A DNA stretch of 64,000 bases from Ziziphus jujuba. Its lineage: Eukaryota; Streptophyta; Magnoliopsida; Rosales; Rhamnaceae. The notes under the pieces are model-generated. The model had not been told where the DNA came from, did not search any database, and was given only the letters and a program-made list of their open reading frames with translations. The first letter of the stretch is position 1. Each line of letters begins with the position of its first letter. Shown piece by piece: positions 11,850-21,976 of the stretch. The translations under genes were made by a program, and so were the position numbers. The stretch spans positions 12,855,001 to 12,919,000 of the forward strand of contig NC_083385.1 of assembly GCF_031755915.1 (NCBI RefSeq). Reading direction: 5' to 3'.

Positions 11850-14800
11850 TCATCTGCCATCTATTCCAGCTATGTCTCTGCATAGCTTCAGCTTCTCTTG
11901 AGCAACAACTTTTGTTAGCATATCTGCTGGATTCTCTTTTGTGTGAATCTTCAACAGTTTCAGCAACTGTTGACCTATTACTTCGCGTATCCAATGATAG
12001 CGAATGTCAATGTGCTTTGTACGGGAATGATACATTGAGTTTTTGCTCAAATCCATGGCACTTTGATTATCACAATGTATCTTGTAGTCTTCTTGCTTGA
12101 TGCCCAATTCTGTGAGAAAACGCTTTAACCACAACATTTCCTTACCCGCTTCCGCTGCGGCAATGTACTCTGCTTCAGTAGTGGATAAAGCAACACACTT
12201 CTGCAATCTTGACTGCCATGACACAGCTCCCCCTGCAAAAGTGTAGAGATAACCTGATGTAGACTTTCTATTATCAGGGTCTCCGGCCATATCTGCATCT
12301 GTATAGCCTTCTAAGATTGGGTCACCTCCCCCGTAGCACAAGCACAGCTTCGATGTACCTTTAAGATACCTGAGAATCCATTTGACTGCTTCCCAGTGTT
12401 TCTTTCCAGGATTTGAAAGAAATCTGCTCACAACACCTACTGCATGAGCAATGTCTGGTCTTGTACACACCATTGCATACATCAGACTTCCTACCGCTGA
12501 AGAATATGGTACTGAAGCCATCTCCTCTATCTCTTCTTTGGATGAGGGGCACATTCTCTTACTCAACTTAAAATGATTTGCAAGTGGAATGCTGACCGGT
12601 TTGGCTTTATCCATGTTGAATCTCTTTATCACCCGTTCAACATACTTCTCTTGAGATAGCCATAACCTTCTCTTCTTCCTGTCTCGGATTATTTGCATTC
12701 CCAAAATTTGTTGAGCTGGTCCTAAGTCTTTCATATCAAAAGACTTAGACAATTCTTTCTTCAGCTTACTAATCTTCATTGCATCTTGTCCAACGATCAA
12801 CATGTCGTCCACATATAGCAAAAGTGCAATGAAGTTTCCACCTGAAAATTTTTGAATGTAAACACACTGGTCTGCTGCAGTCCTTTTATAGCCTTGACTC
12901 ACCATAAACGAGTCAAACTTCTTATACCATTGTCTTGGTGCTTGCTTGAGGCCATACAAGCTCTTCTTTAGCTTGCATACGAGGTTTTCTTTCCCTGAAA
13001 CCTCAAATCCTTCTGGCTGCTCCATGTAGATTTCTTCATGTAAATCACCGTGAAGAAATGCTGTCTTCACATCCATCTGCTCAAGCTCTAGGTTTAGACT
13101 TGCTACTAAACCAAAAATGACTCGAATTGAAGTCATTTTTACCACTGGTGAAAAAATCTCATCAAAGTCAATTCCTTTCTTCTGAAGAAATCCTTTGACC
13201 ACCATTCGGGCTTTGTGTTTCACCACCTTTCCGCTGCCATCTTTCTTGAGCTTGAACACCCATTTATTCTTTAGTGCCTTCTTTCCTGTTGGAAGCTTAA
13301 CCAACTCATAAGTATGATTTTTCTGCAAGGATTCCATCTCATCTTGCATTGCTTGCAGCCACTTTTCCTTCTCTTGAAGAGAAACAGCTTCCTGGAAACT
13401 CTCTGGCTCCCCTTCTTCAGTAAGCAGAATATACTCAGATTCTGGAAATCTCTTTGATGGAATTCGGCCTCGCTCAGATCTCCGAACTTGTAAACCACTG
13501 GTTTCAGGAGGTGTACCATCATCTGACCGCTGTGATGGCCCTGCAGCTGCTTGAGAGGATTGAGTCTCCCCCTGCTCATTATCCCCTTCTTCCTCCTGGT
13601 CTGCTTCTGGTATATCTTCATGCACCTCATTATCCTCTGTGGCTATTTGTGCTGGTGCTGGATTAGGACAAAAATTCTCGGCACTAGAACTATAATTAGG
13701 AGACATTCTGGGCTTTTCAATGTCTTCCATTTTCTGGTTTTCTTGGAATACTACATCCCTGCTTCTAATAACCTTCTTGGTTTTCGGGTCCCATAACCTG
13801 TATCCAAATTCTTCGTCTCCATATCCTATAAAGATGCATGGAGTAGATCTTGCATCGAGCTTCTGTCTGAGCTCCTTGGATACATGTACATAAGCTATAC
13901 AACCAAACACTCTTAAATGAGAGTAGGAGGGAATCTTACCCGACCACACTTTCTCCGGAATTTCAAAATTCAACGGTACTGACGGTGATCTGTTGATTAA
14001 GTAACAGGCGGCACGAACAGCTTCTCCCCAGAATGGCTTTGGCAGCTTAGCCATACTGAGCATACTTCTGACCTTTTCCATAATGGTTCGGTTCATTCTT
14101 TCTGCTATTCCATTATGTTGTGGGGTGCGAGGGACCGTCTTCTCATGTCGAATGCCGTGTCTTCTGCAGTAGGCATCGAACTCCTTGGAAGTATATTCGC
14201 CTCCATTATCTGAGCGGAGACATTTCAGCTTCTTTCCTGTTTCACGCTCTACCATGGTATGAAACAGTTTGAAGTAATCCAGTACCTGGTCCTTTGTCTT
14301 CAAGAAATATACCCACACCTTCCGTGAAGCATCATCAATGAAGGTCAGGAAATACTTGTTGCCACCTAATGATTCCACCTCCATGGGACCACAAACATCA
14401 GAGTGCACCAGACTAAGCAACTCTGATTTTCTCGATGCAGAGAAACTGAAGGAGACTCTATGTTGCTTACCAAACAAGCAGTGATTACAAGGATCTAGCG
14501 CAGCATCCTTGCAAACAGTGATAAGCTTCTTCCTTGCCAAAGTGGTCAATCCTTTTTCACTCATGTGACCGAGTCTCTGGTGCCACAGATTTTGAGACGC
14601 CTCTCCTTCTGCAATATTGAGGCTGTCTGCACATATCTTCACATGAGTCTTGTACAACGTTCCACAAATATGTCCTCGGGCAACAACTATGGCACCTTTC
14701 GTCATTTTCCATGTGCCTTTGCTGAAGTAGTTGTCATAGCCTTGCTTGTCTAAAGCTACTCCCGAAAGTAGATTAAGCCGAAGATCTGGAACATGACGGA

Positions 14801-15866
14801 CATCCTTCAAAGTGATTGTACAACCAACATTCGTTTTTATCTGAATATCACCAGTTCCCATAATCTTTGCGAAACTGGAATTTCCCATCTTTACTGTACC
14901 AAAGTCTCCTGCTTTGTACGTTTTAAAGAAATCTCTGTGTGGAGTGACATGGTAGGATGCTGCAGTATCGACTACCCACTCAACATCTTGGGTTGATATA
15001 TGAAGGCATGTCTCTTCTTCGGTGGAGCAGAGCGCCACTTCTCCTGTACAAGTGACTAGTGTCTCTCCATCCTTCTTCGGCTGATTACCTTGGAGTCTCT
15101 GCTCTCTCAACAACTTTCTGCAGTTCTTCTTCATGTGACCCTCCAGGCCACAATGATAGCACTTATACGATGATTTTCTACCATCTGTAGATCTGCCTCT
15201 GCTCTTGCTCCTGCCTCTCCCCCTATCTCGACCACCTCTTTGCTGTCTTCCTCTCTCTGTGACGAGGGCATGTGACTGATCCATGCCAATGTCCTTTCTC
15301 CTGGCCTCTTCATTAAATAGGGCATCCTTAACCATAGACAGAGTAAGTTTGCCATTCGGGGCCGAATTGCTGAGAGAGACTACCAATGTCTCCCAACTGT
15401 CTGGAAGAGAGCTTAGAAGTAGGAGGGCCTGATCCTCATCCCCTAGTTGGTAATCCACAGCAGATAGTTGATTTACCAAGCTCTGGAACTCACTGGTATG
15501 CTCGGCTACAGAAGTTCCACTCTGTAATGTTAGATGTACCAATCGCTTAAGCAACAGGGCTTTGTTCCGAGCAGTCTTGGCCTGGTACATGTCCTCCAAT
15601 TTTGTCCAGAGGGCATATGCATCCGTTTCCTTCGCTACATGATGGAAGACACTGTGGTCGATCCATTGCCTGATCTGACCGATCGTTTTCTTGTTTAATT
15701 TCTTCCATTCTGCTACTTTGCTGGGATCGGGGTTTTCGCCTTTAGCTTCTATAGGATCAAACAGATCCTTACAATTGAGGAGATCTTCCATCCGAGGTCT
15801 CCAAAGTGTATAATTTGTGGCAGTGAGCTTAACCATAGCTCCCGAAGATGATTCTTCCATTGACAT
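11850..15866 (-). CDS. Copia gag-pol polyprotein, 1338 aa, intact
   Basis: Single unbroken frame in Copia order. Gag covers about residues 1-230, with a zinc knuckle at C236, C239, H244, C249 (CYHCGLEGHMKKNC). The aspartic protease motif is VVDTAAS with D300. The integrase has H429/H434/C460/C463 and the catalytic triad D490, D553, E589; the 35-residue gap between the last two is canonical. Reverse transcriptase has D932 in MDVKTAFLHG and LLYVDDMLIVG with D1020/D1021. RNase H lies near the C-terminus (GYTDADMAGD, STTEAEYIAAAEA, IHCDNQSAM). Length and motif spelling are close to Tnt1. The start is the first Met after the leader. The product would form cytoplasmic virus-like particles, copy the element's RNA and integrate it. 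No lesion is visible. Confidence 0.96.
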   Translation of the reverse strand: MSMEESSSGAMVKLTATNYTLWRPRMEDLLNCKDLFDPIEAKGENPDPSKVAEWKKLNKKTIGQIRQWIDHSVFHHVAKETDAYALWTKLEDMYQAKTARNKALLLKRLVHLTLQSGTSVAEHTSEFQSLVNQLSAVDYQLGDEDQALLLLSSLPDSWETLVVSLSNSAPNGKLTLSMVKDALFNEEARRKDIGMDQSHALVTERGRQQRGGRDRGRGRSKSRGRSTDGRKSSYKCYHCGLEGHMKKNCRKLLREQRLQGNQPKKDGETLVTCTGEVALCSTEEETCLHISTQDVEWVVDTAASYHVTPHRDFFKTYKAGDFGTVKMGNSSFAKIMGTGDIQIKTNVGCTITLKDVRHVPDLRLNLLSGVALDKQGYDNYFSKGTWKMTKGAIVVARGHICGTLYKTHVKICADSLNIAEGEASQNLWHQRLGHMSEKGLTTLARKKLITVCKDAALDPCNHCLFGKQHRVSFSFSASRKSELLSLVHSDVCGPMEVESLGGNKYFLTFIDDASRKVWVYFLKTKDQVLDYFKLFHTMVERETGKKLKCLRSDNGGEYTSKEFDAYCRRHGIRHEKTVPRTPQHNGIAERMNRTIMEKVRSMLSMAKLPKPFWGEAVRAACYLINRSPSVPLNFEIPEKVWSGKIPSYSHLRVFGCIAYVHVSKELRQKLDARSTPCIFIGYGDEEFGYRLWDPKTKKVIRSRDVVFQENQKMEDIEKPRMSPNYSSSAENFCPNPAPAQIATEDNEVHEDIPEADQEEEGDNEQGETQSSQAAAGPSQRSDDGTPPETSGLQVRRSERGRIPSKRFPESEYILLTEEGEPESFQEAVSLQEKEKWLQAMQDEMESLQKNHTYELVKLPTGKKALKNKWVFKLKKDGSGKVVKHKARMVVKGFLQKKGIDFDEIFSPVVKMTSIRVIFGLVASLNLELEQMDVKTAFLHGDLHEEIYMEQPEGFEVSGKENLVCKLKKSLYGLKQAPRQWYKKFDSFMVSQGYKRTAADQCVYIQKFSGGNFIALLLYVDDMLIVGQDAMKISKLKKELSKSFDMKDLGPAQQILGMQIIRDRKKRRLWLSQEKYVERVIKRFNMDKAKPVSIPLANHFKLSKRMCPSSKEEIEEMASVPYSSAVGSLMYAMVCTRPDIAHAVGVVSRFLSNPGKKHWEAVKWILRYLKGTSKLCLCYGGGDPILEGYTDADMAGDPDNRKSTSGYLYTFAGGAVSWQSRLQKCVALSTTEAEYIAAAEAGKEMLWLKRFLTELGIKQEDYKIHCDNQSAMDLSKNSMYHSRTKHIDIRYHWIREVIGQQLLKLLKIHTKENPADMLTKVVAQEKLKLCRDIAGIDGR

Positions 15867-15954
15867 TATGGCTTGACCAAAATTGGAGCTGAATTTGGCA
15901 AAACGGAGTTAACCGTTGCGTCCGGAACGGCCGAAAATGGTGGACTTGACTCTT

Positions 15955-16190
15955 CCGGGGTCAAAATATAATTACCAGAAATTTTGGGGCAAAACTGTAA
16001 TTTCACAAAATTTCTGGGTCAACCTGCAAATACAGAAACTTCAGGGGTCAATCTGTAATTTCCAATAGTTCAGGGGCTTCACCGTAATTTCAGAAAACTA
16101 CAGGGGTCACTCTGTAATTTCCAATAATTCAGGGCTGTTCCGTAATTTCCGAAACTTCAGGGGCTTTTCCGTAATTTCAGAAAATATTGC
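15955..16190 (-). repeat. Degenerate tandem repeats in element leader
   Basis: Between the gag start and the LTR, about six imperfect units of roughly 30-40 bp repeat the theme CTGTAATTTC...AACTTCAGGGGTCA (+ strand). They lie in the transcribed 5' leader of the Copia element. Function is unknown; this kind of leader repeat may vary between copies. Confidence 0.75.
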
Positions 16191-16327
16191 TGACGTGGCA
16201 GATGGTGCTGACGTGGCACCACGTGGCAGATGACGTGGCGACACGTGGCAGATGACGTGTCGGCTGGCGTGGCAGATGACGTGGCAGGTGTGCTGACGTG
16301 GCTGCTGACGTGGCTGATGACGTGGTC
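16191..16327. promoter_or_regulatory. Cluster of ten ACGTGG/ACGTGT cores
   Basis: In about 135 bp the sequence tgACGTGGc or a close variant occurs ten times, separated mostly by ctg or gatg spacers. ACGT-core motifs of this kind are classic bZIP binding sites (G-box, ABRE, TGACG types). The cluster sits in the Copia element's leader between primer-binding site and gag, downstream of the 5' LTR promoter. It may act as an internal enhancer or simply be an expanded minisatellite. The repeat is seen directly; the regulatory role is inference. Confidence 0.6.
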
Positions 16328-16571
16328 GTCTTCAACCTCCAGACGGCGCGTGCGGCGCGTGGGCGCGTGAACAGTTGCAGAAAAATTTCAGGCGGCGCGT
16401 GCGGGCGCGTGGGACGTTCGTTTTCTCTCCGGCGAACTTCGTTGTTCTCCTCTCGTCGGGTACTTTCACCTGGGATTGTCAAATTAATTATTTGAACAAC
16501 TTTCCGAAACACCAACTTGAAGAACAATGGCTTTGTTTCTTCAAATTTTGGACCCAAGCTCTCAACCAGGA

Positions 16572-16583
16572 GCTCTGATACCA
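16572..16583 (-). other. Primer-binding site (tRNA-iMet)
   Basis: Element-sense TGGTATCAGAGC, two bases inside the 5' LTR, the standard initiator-Met primer site of plant Copia elements. Confidence 0.95.
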
Positions 16584-16585
16584 CT

Positions 16586-16997
16586 TGTTGTGGTTCTCTG
16601 ACCACTTTAGAGAAGAAATATGAGAAGAAAATAAAAGAATTCTATTAATCTCTTAAAAATAGAATACAAAAATAAAAACTTCTCTCATGGAGGATTCTCT
16701 CTTGGAACCTCTCTCTTCACTCTCCAATTCTCTCTGGAATTGCTCACTCTTCTCTTAAGTTCTCTCTGGAACTTAAACAACTCTCTCTCTTGGAGTTTTC
16801 TCTTGCTCTCTTGGCTTGGTTTTCATGAAATGGTAAGGAGCCTATTTATAGGCTTACAAGGCCACACTTTTCAACATCTTAGCCCACAATTGTTGATCAA
16901 CAATGGTGGCTGTCAACAATGGTGGCTGTGGTTGGTGAGGCTGTGGTTGGTGAGGTTGTGTGGTTGGTGCGGTTGGTTGGTGCGGCTGGACTTCACA
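16586..16997 (-). repeat. 5' LTR of Tnt1-like element
   Basis: A 412-bp copy read as identical to 11404-11815. In element sense it should drive transcription toward lower coordinates, antisense to the host UGT. Confidence 0.95.
16842..16851 (-). promoter_or_regulatory. Putative LTR TATA box
   Basis: Element-sense CTATAAATAG within the palindrome-like GCCTATAAATAGGC of the 5' LTR; a good TATA match for retrotransposon transcription. Confidence 0.6.
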
Positions 16998-17899
16998 CGT
17001 TCTCTACGTTAGTTTTGGAGGTATAACAAAATTACCAGCCACCCAGCTTAAAGAAATTGCTTATGGACTTGAAGCTTCTGGTCACTCATTCATTTGGGTA
17101 GTTCGGAAAAGGAAAGAAGATGAATATGAGGAAATTTTTCCAGAGGGATTCGAAGAGAGAATGAAAGAAAGCAAAAGGGGTTTTATAGTAAAAGGTTGGG
17201 CACCACAGGTGCTGATTCTGGACCATCCAGCAACCGGTGGGATGGTGTCCCATTGTGGTTGGAATTCGATACTTGAAGGTCTAAATGCAGGGTTGCCATT
17301 GATCACTTGGCCTCTTTTTGCGGAGCAATTTTTCAACGAGAAGTTTTTGACTGATGTGGTGAGAATTGGTGTTGCTGTGGGAGTGAAAGAATGGAGAGAA
17401 TGGGGACAAGAAGGAACAGCGTTGGTAAAGAGAGAGGAGGTTGAGAAGGCTGTGAAGTTGTTGATGGGTGTTGGGGAAGAAGCTGAAGATATAAGGAAGA
17501 GAGTGGGTACGCTTAAAGATGAGGCAAAGAAGGCTGTGGAAACTGAGGGTTCATCATATGCCAATTTGATGGATTTGATCAATGAGCTAAGGTCCTTCAA
17601 GATGACCAAGACTGTTAAATAACAGAGCTAGCCCATGAGCCCTTGGAAATCGTTTGCAAAAGCAGTTGTTCTGCCCTGCCTTAAATTATCTGCCATTTTT
17701 AAATTTGTCATATTGACTTTTTTTGTTTTGCTAATATCATATTGATTTGTTTCTTCCTTATTGCGTAACTTTTTTATGTTGTCATGGAATTTAAAAAAAT
17801 GAAAGGAAAGCTATATATAACCAGTACATCACATAGCGTAATATGTTGCGCCTATTAATTTCATGAATTACTAGTTCTATGTATGAATAAGATATGAAC

Positions 17900-17901
<2 letters not shown>

Positions 17902-17927
<26 letters not shown>
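17902..17927. repeat. (TA)n microsatellite
   Basis: About 13 perfect TA units. Confidence 0.95.
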
Positions 17928-17934
<7 letters not shown>

Positions 17935-18011
17935 GATTTAATTCCACACCTATCAGATGCAAAGTAAAAAACTGGAAATTGGAATTTACTATTTAATATT
18001 ATTATATTACT

Positions 18012-18050
<39 letters not shown>
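18012..18050. repeat. (ATT)n microsatellite
   Basis: About 13 perfect ATT units; interrupted ATT/AAT tracts recur nearby at 18190-18220 and 18464-18486. Confidence 0.95.
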
Positions 18051-20771
18051 GTATTGTTGTTTTGTGAATGACATCTTCGAGACTTTTATGATATGTCCTC
18101 TTTGAAAGTCTAGCTCTCCTATGTTAGAAGACATTTATGCCCTTTGGTTATTCTTTTTATTATTGTTCATGCAATGGTCTCGTCTTATTATTGTTATTAA
18201 CTATTATTATTATTAGGTGATTAGAATCTAGAATTTTACAAATAAAAGTTGTGAACATTACTATTAGCCTATGCCCGTAGGAACCATGCAATGGCCTCTT
18301 TACTACGAAAATGTACCAATACAAAGTAAATTTTAGATGTTACTGTTTGTTTGATCAAACATTTGAGGGGTAAATATGTCTTTTAAATATTGAAAGACTG
18401 ACTATCACGAATCATTAATAGCAACACTTGACCGAAGTTTGAGGTGTGAGTGCTAAATTAAAAAATAATAATAATAATAATAATAAGAGATGTAATGGGA
18501 TGTAATCGCAGTTAAAAAATATACAAAATAAATCTAAAATACATTGGGAAGTTATTGTAATTTTATTTTTTTTGGCTGAAAGGTGGTGTTATTGTAAGTT
18601 TGAAATCAAAATAAGCATCTCCATACGTCTTGTCTGAGGTGTCTTAATTGTTTTTATTGGTGAATTAGGTATCTTAATTGCGTGGTAGCCGGGTGAGTTT
18701 CTATTTTATATATTTTTTTAATATATAAATTAAGAATAGGTCAAATGAGGTGGAAAAAGAAGAGTGGAGCTCTCAAAGTTGGAATGAACATTTTAAGATC
18801 ATTGTGGCGCTTGTTTGGAATATATAAATTTATACTTTTGGGCGGCAACCATCAAGGTGGTAGGGTTTTTTTTTTTTTTTTTTTTTTCGGGGGGGGGGGT
18901 GTTTGGTGACCGTGTGTTTGTGGTTTGATGAAGTTAATCTTGAAGGTTGTTGATTAATATAATATATCATATATCAACATCATTTTTCAGGCGTTACATG
19001 TAATATATCATATATGAACTTCATAAGGATGGACTGTGAAGGATGGTCGTGACACCAACACACTGATTTACCTTAATCTTTTTTTATAAATGATTTATTA
19101 CGACTCTTCTTCATACTAATTTCAATTTGGTTTGTAGACTTTATTGGTCAGATATAATATCTTCTCCTAATCATGGAAGCTAGTAGTGTGGTCAATGTAT
19201 CAGCAAACTGATTCTTCATCCTTTACAAATAGTTTAAGGTAATCCATTCGTACAAAATGAGCTTCTTCTAATTTTTGCTTTTTCCAATCATCAGTTTTTT
19301 GAAAGGTGATAAATGATGAATCTCCATATACATAATAATAATAATAAGTCTATCTATTTTGAGATCAACTTTCGTTTCAATCACAAATTTAATTTCAATG
19401 GATTACCTATTGTGCTTAATAATTGAATCTATTGTTTGTTTGTTTCTTATTTTGCAAATGAAAATCTGTAATTAATTTCAAGTCCAGGTACCAAATTCCT
19501 TCTTTTTTCACTATATTTCTTTGTTATACTTGTTATGTTAGTTGGATTTTTCCGGTCAAAAATAAAATGAAATTATAGCCTAGCATTAGAGGTGTGCCAA
19601 AAAAAAAAAAAAAAAAAAGATTAATCGATCAAATCAACCAATCCATTTCAACTTTTTTTGGAATGGTTCTTTCATTGTTATTTAATTGCAACGATATTAA
19701 AAATTCAAAATCGATGGTCAAATTAGTTTAGGTCGGCTTAAAAAGAATAAAACTAATAAAATAAATCCAAACCAAACCAAATAAAATATAAATAATTCAA
19801 AATATATAAAATTTAAAATAATTAGTAAAATTATTATTGTTTTTGTTTTATTTAATACATGGAAAGTAATTAGTAAACCAATGGTAATAAAATTTTTATG
19901 TCAATATTTTAAATAATATATCTATTTTTAATTGAAAAGACAGAAAAAATAAAAAATAAAACAAATGAAGCTTAATATTTATATTAATTTGTATTATTTA
20001 GTTGAAAAATTAGGTGTAGTTGATATATTATTTTATATAATTTTGTTTTATTTATCTTATTTTAAAATTAAATATTTTCATATTTCAAAATTTTAATAAA
20101 ATATTTGTTTTTTTTTTCCCCCTATTATTATAAAATGTCAATCCAAGTTTTAATACCAACCCAAACCGACAAATCAACTTGGACCGTTATTAAATTGGAT
20201 TTACTCTTCTGACCAAGTTTGCTGAGCAAATCCAGATGCAACAAGGTAGTCAGGAATTTTTTTTTTTTTTTTTTTTAATTTCCTTACGACTAATCTCTTT
20301 TGATAATAACAACCACACACCCCCCCCCCCCCCCCCAAACAACAAAAAACATGATATCAAATATTCTCGAATTATAAGATCCAAAAACCATTTAAAACTC
20401 AATGAACACGAAACCCAAAAACTAGTAAGAACTAAAATGTCATAATTAGGCATGTTCATATCGTTTATGACATCAAGGATTATCATTCACCCCAAAAATA
20501 AAAAATTAGGTTGTCTTTCTAGAAATTCTGACTCTCAAAGTATAAACAAGAAATAAGATGATAAACAGAGTATACAAATAAAAATAATAATGATAATGTA
20601 AAAAAATAACCTAATTATTGCTTTCAAATTTACAAGTTTTCTGAACAGATTTTGTTGTATATTAATTTCGTAAAAACAAAAATCTTTTAATTCATATCCT
20701 ACTATATCTCTCACTTTCTATTGATTCCTTTCGATCTTCTACCTCTAGAAAAAAATTTTCCTTCCATTCAT

Positions 20772-21105
20772 AACTCCAGGCCATACGATCCCCATCGTAG
20801 ACGAAGCCAGAGAATTTGCCAAACACGATGTTGATGTTACCATCATCACCACCAAAGCAAACGATGCTGTCTTCCAGAAAAGCATAGACCATGATTTCAA
20901 CTCCGGCCACCGGATCAGAACCACCCATGCCCTTCAATTCCCTTCAGAAAAAGTTGCAACTAAGCTCAGAATTCCTACCCTAGCCTTTCATGGTGTTAGT
21001 CATTTTTCCAGTGTGTGCAGAGCATTGCATTGGAGTTTATGAACCTCATAAGTCCACAGAAACCAATGTCAATTTCGCTGCCTGGATTTCCGGATAGAGA
21101 TGGAG
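20772..21105 (+). pseudogene. UGT73 remnant with large internal deletion (B-type)
   Basis: Starts at a degenerate PGHTIPIVDEAREFAKHDVD-like segment and follows UGT73 sequence to HALQFPSEK. It then jumps to KLRIPTLAFHGVSHFSS (the CIVADMFFPW region is missing) and ends at a GFPDR-like segment. There is no start, no PSPG box and no C-terminal domain. The tract CATTTTTCCAGTGTGTGCAG (21001-21020) carries one extra base relative to intact genes, and the same extra base occurs in the decayed copy at 31453. Non-functional. Confidence 0.85.
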
Positions 21106-21279
21106 GGAGAAGGGGCGGTGCAGAGGAAGCGAAAAGGGGTTGCTGGTGAGGGAAGTACTGCTGGGGCAAGTGTAGCTGTGCCGGCGTCACCGTTGCCGGA
21201 GTTGGCAAAGGTTGATAATAAGGATAGTGAGACTGTCAGCGGAAATGGCCTAAATGGGCCTGGGGCTCTCATGACCTAA
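21100..21279 (+). other. Short GC-rich open frame, 59 aa, unrecognised
   Basis: Directly after the UGT remnant the composition rises sharply. An open frame from ATG 21100 to TAA 21277 encodes a basic start (MEGEGAVQRKRKGVAGEG), then an Ala/Pro-rich part and an acidic stretch (ELAKVDNKDSETVSGNG). It resembles a first exon of some nuclear protein, but I cannot name it. It could be captured gene DNA or chance. There is no UGT homology, so a junction lies at about 21095-21105. Confidence 0.35.
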
Positions 21280-21976
21280 ATGGCCTAAGTGAAGCAAGAA
21301 CAAAAACGAATATAGCTTTCTCTGGCTCTCTCTCTTGTAAGCATATAAACTAGGAAAGTAACAACAGGATCCAAATTCAATAATAAAATAAAGATAAAAT
21401 TACCCAAAAAAAAAAATTTGAATTTTCATACATTAATTTGACCCCACAAACAAATTTTTTTTTTTTTAAAAAAAATTACGGCACTATTTGTACTGTTGGT
21501 TTTCCCAATTTTTTTTTTTTTTTGGAATAATGGTTTTCCATATTTATTATTATATTTTTGAGTTTCTTGAAATTGATTAGTTAGGATTCAAAAAAATATG
21601 ATGCATATCGATCTTGTTTAGATAATTCATCACTTTTTAAATAAAATTAAAGTTAAAAAAAATTATTTTTTATTTTTTACTTTTTTCTGTTTTTCTAAAA
21701 GAAAATTTGAAATAAAATTTATGATTGAGACATATATTATCATTTTTATATATAATATCATGTCTTTCACTAGAATAAAAACAAAACTAACGTCCACTTA
21801 GAAGCCGAGAAACTGCATTGTTAGTATGTATGGACTAGCAAACTGCAAAAGGCCATGACCTCCAACGATACAAATTGTATGTAATAATTGGAAACAATAC
21901 CAAGTAATTCATTCATAAAACTCCAATCACCCTTTCTTCATCTTCTTCTTCTTTCTTCAAAAAGAAAAAAATCACC
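21280..21976. other. AT-rich upstream region of second UGT
   Basis: Homopolymer-rich spacer; the last 60 bases are a CTTCTTCTTC-type leader before the ATG, as in the first UGT. No TATA box can be singled out. Confidence 0.4.

Larger units (their letters stand above)
11404..16997 (-). mobile_element. Intact Tnt1-like (Tork-type) Ty1/Copia retrotransposon
   Basis: A complete 5.6-kb element in - orientation inside the UGT gene. It has two 412-bp LTRs (TGTGAAG...CCACAACA in element sense) that I read as identical, flanked by a perfect 5-bp target duplication CGTTC (11399-11403 and 16998-17002). Next to the 5' LTR is a primer-binding site TGGTATCAGAGC, complementary to initiator-Met tRNA, and next to the 3' LTR a purine tract. 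The single polyprotein frame is unbroken. Integrase and RT segments closely resemble tobacco Tnt1 as remembered. Identical LTRs mean a very recent insertion; the element has every visible part needed for autonomy. Confidence 0.96.
10560..17622 (+). pseudogene. UGT73-type glycosyltransferase split by a Copia element
   Basis: The frame from ATG 10560 (context ccaccATGG) runs without lesion to 11403. The gene resumes at 17003 and ends at 17622. The Copia element at 11404-16997 lies in between and breaks codon 282. With one copy of the 5-bp target duplication counted, the two parts total 1464 bases, exactly the length of the intact neighbour at 21977, and the phase is kept. The N-terminal half has the catalytic His in the TAGHLIPMV motif and Asp in CIVADMF. 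The C-terminal half has the PSPG box from WAPQVLILDH to PLFAEQ, ending in Gln, which favours UDP-glucose. As it stands the allele should give a truncated protein ending LLWFSDHFREEI. Apart from the insertion it looks intact, so the disruption is recent. Confidence 0.93.
17623..20771. other. AT-rich spacer downstream of first UGT (A-type spacer)
   Basis: No gene. Several blocks here recur in order downstream of the second UGT. The stretch around 18360-18450 (gtcttttaaatattgaaag) matches 24060-24150. The block at 18725-18850 (aagaagagtggagct) matches 24340-24450. The blocks at 19440-19560 and 20215-20310 match 25015-25135 and 25215-25350. Parts also match downstream of the third UGT. This marks a tandemly duplicated segment. 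It also holds A/T and C homopolymers (a 17-C run at 20320-20336). Confidence 0.65.

Noticed and set aside
11558..12100. 180-codon + strand frame starting in the Copia LTR
   Set aside because: It is antisense to the polyprotein and its first part recurs at 16740 because it is LTR sequence; no domain.
16177..16605. 142-codon - strand frame in the Copia leader
   Set aside because: It crosses the ACGT array and the primer-binding site; the residues are repeat translation (Arg/Thr/His-rich).
17902..18050. CRISPR-like or origin-like repeat array
   Set aside because: These are plain TA and ATT microsatellites in a plant genome; no spacer-repeat structure exists anywhere in the window.
20257..20336. 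Long T and C homopolymers as a regulatory element
   Set aside because: Simple homopolymer runs are common in this window and prone to sequencing error; nothing else marks a site.
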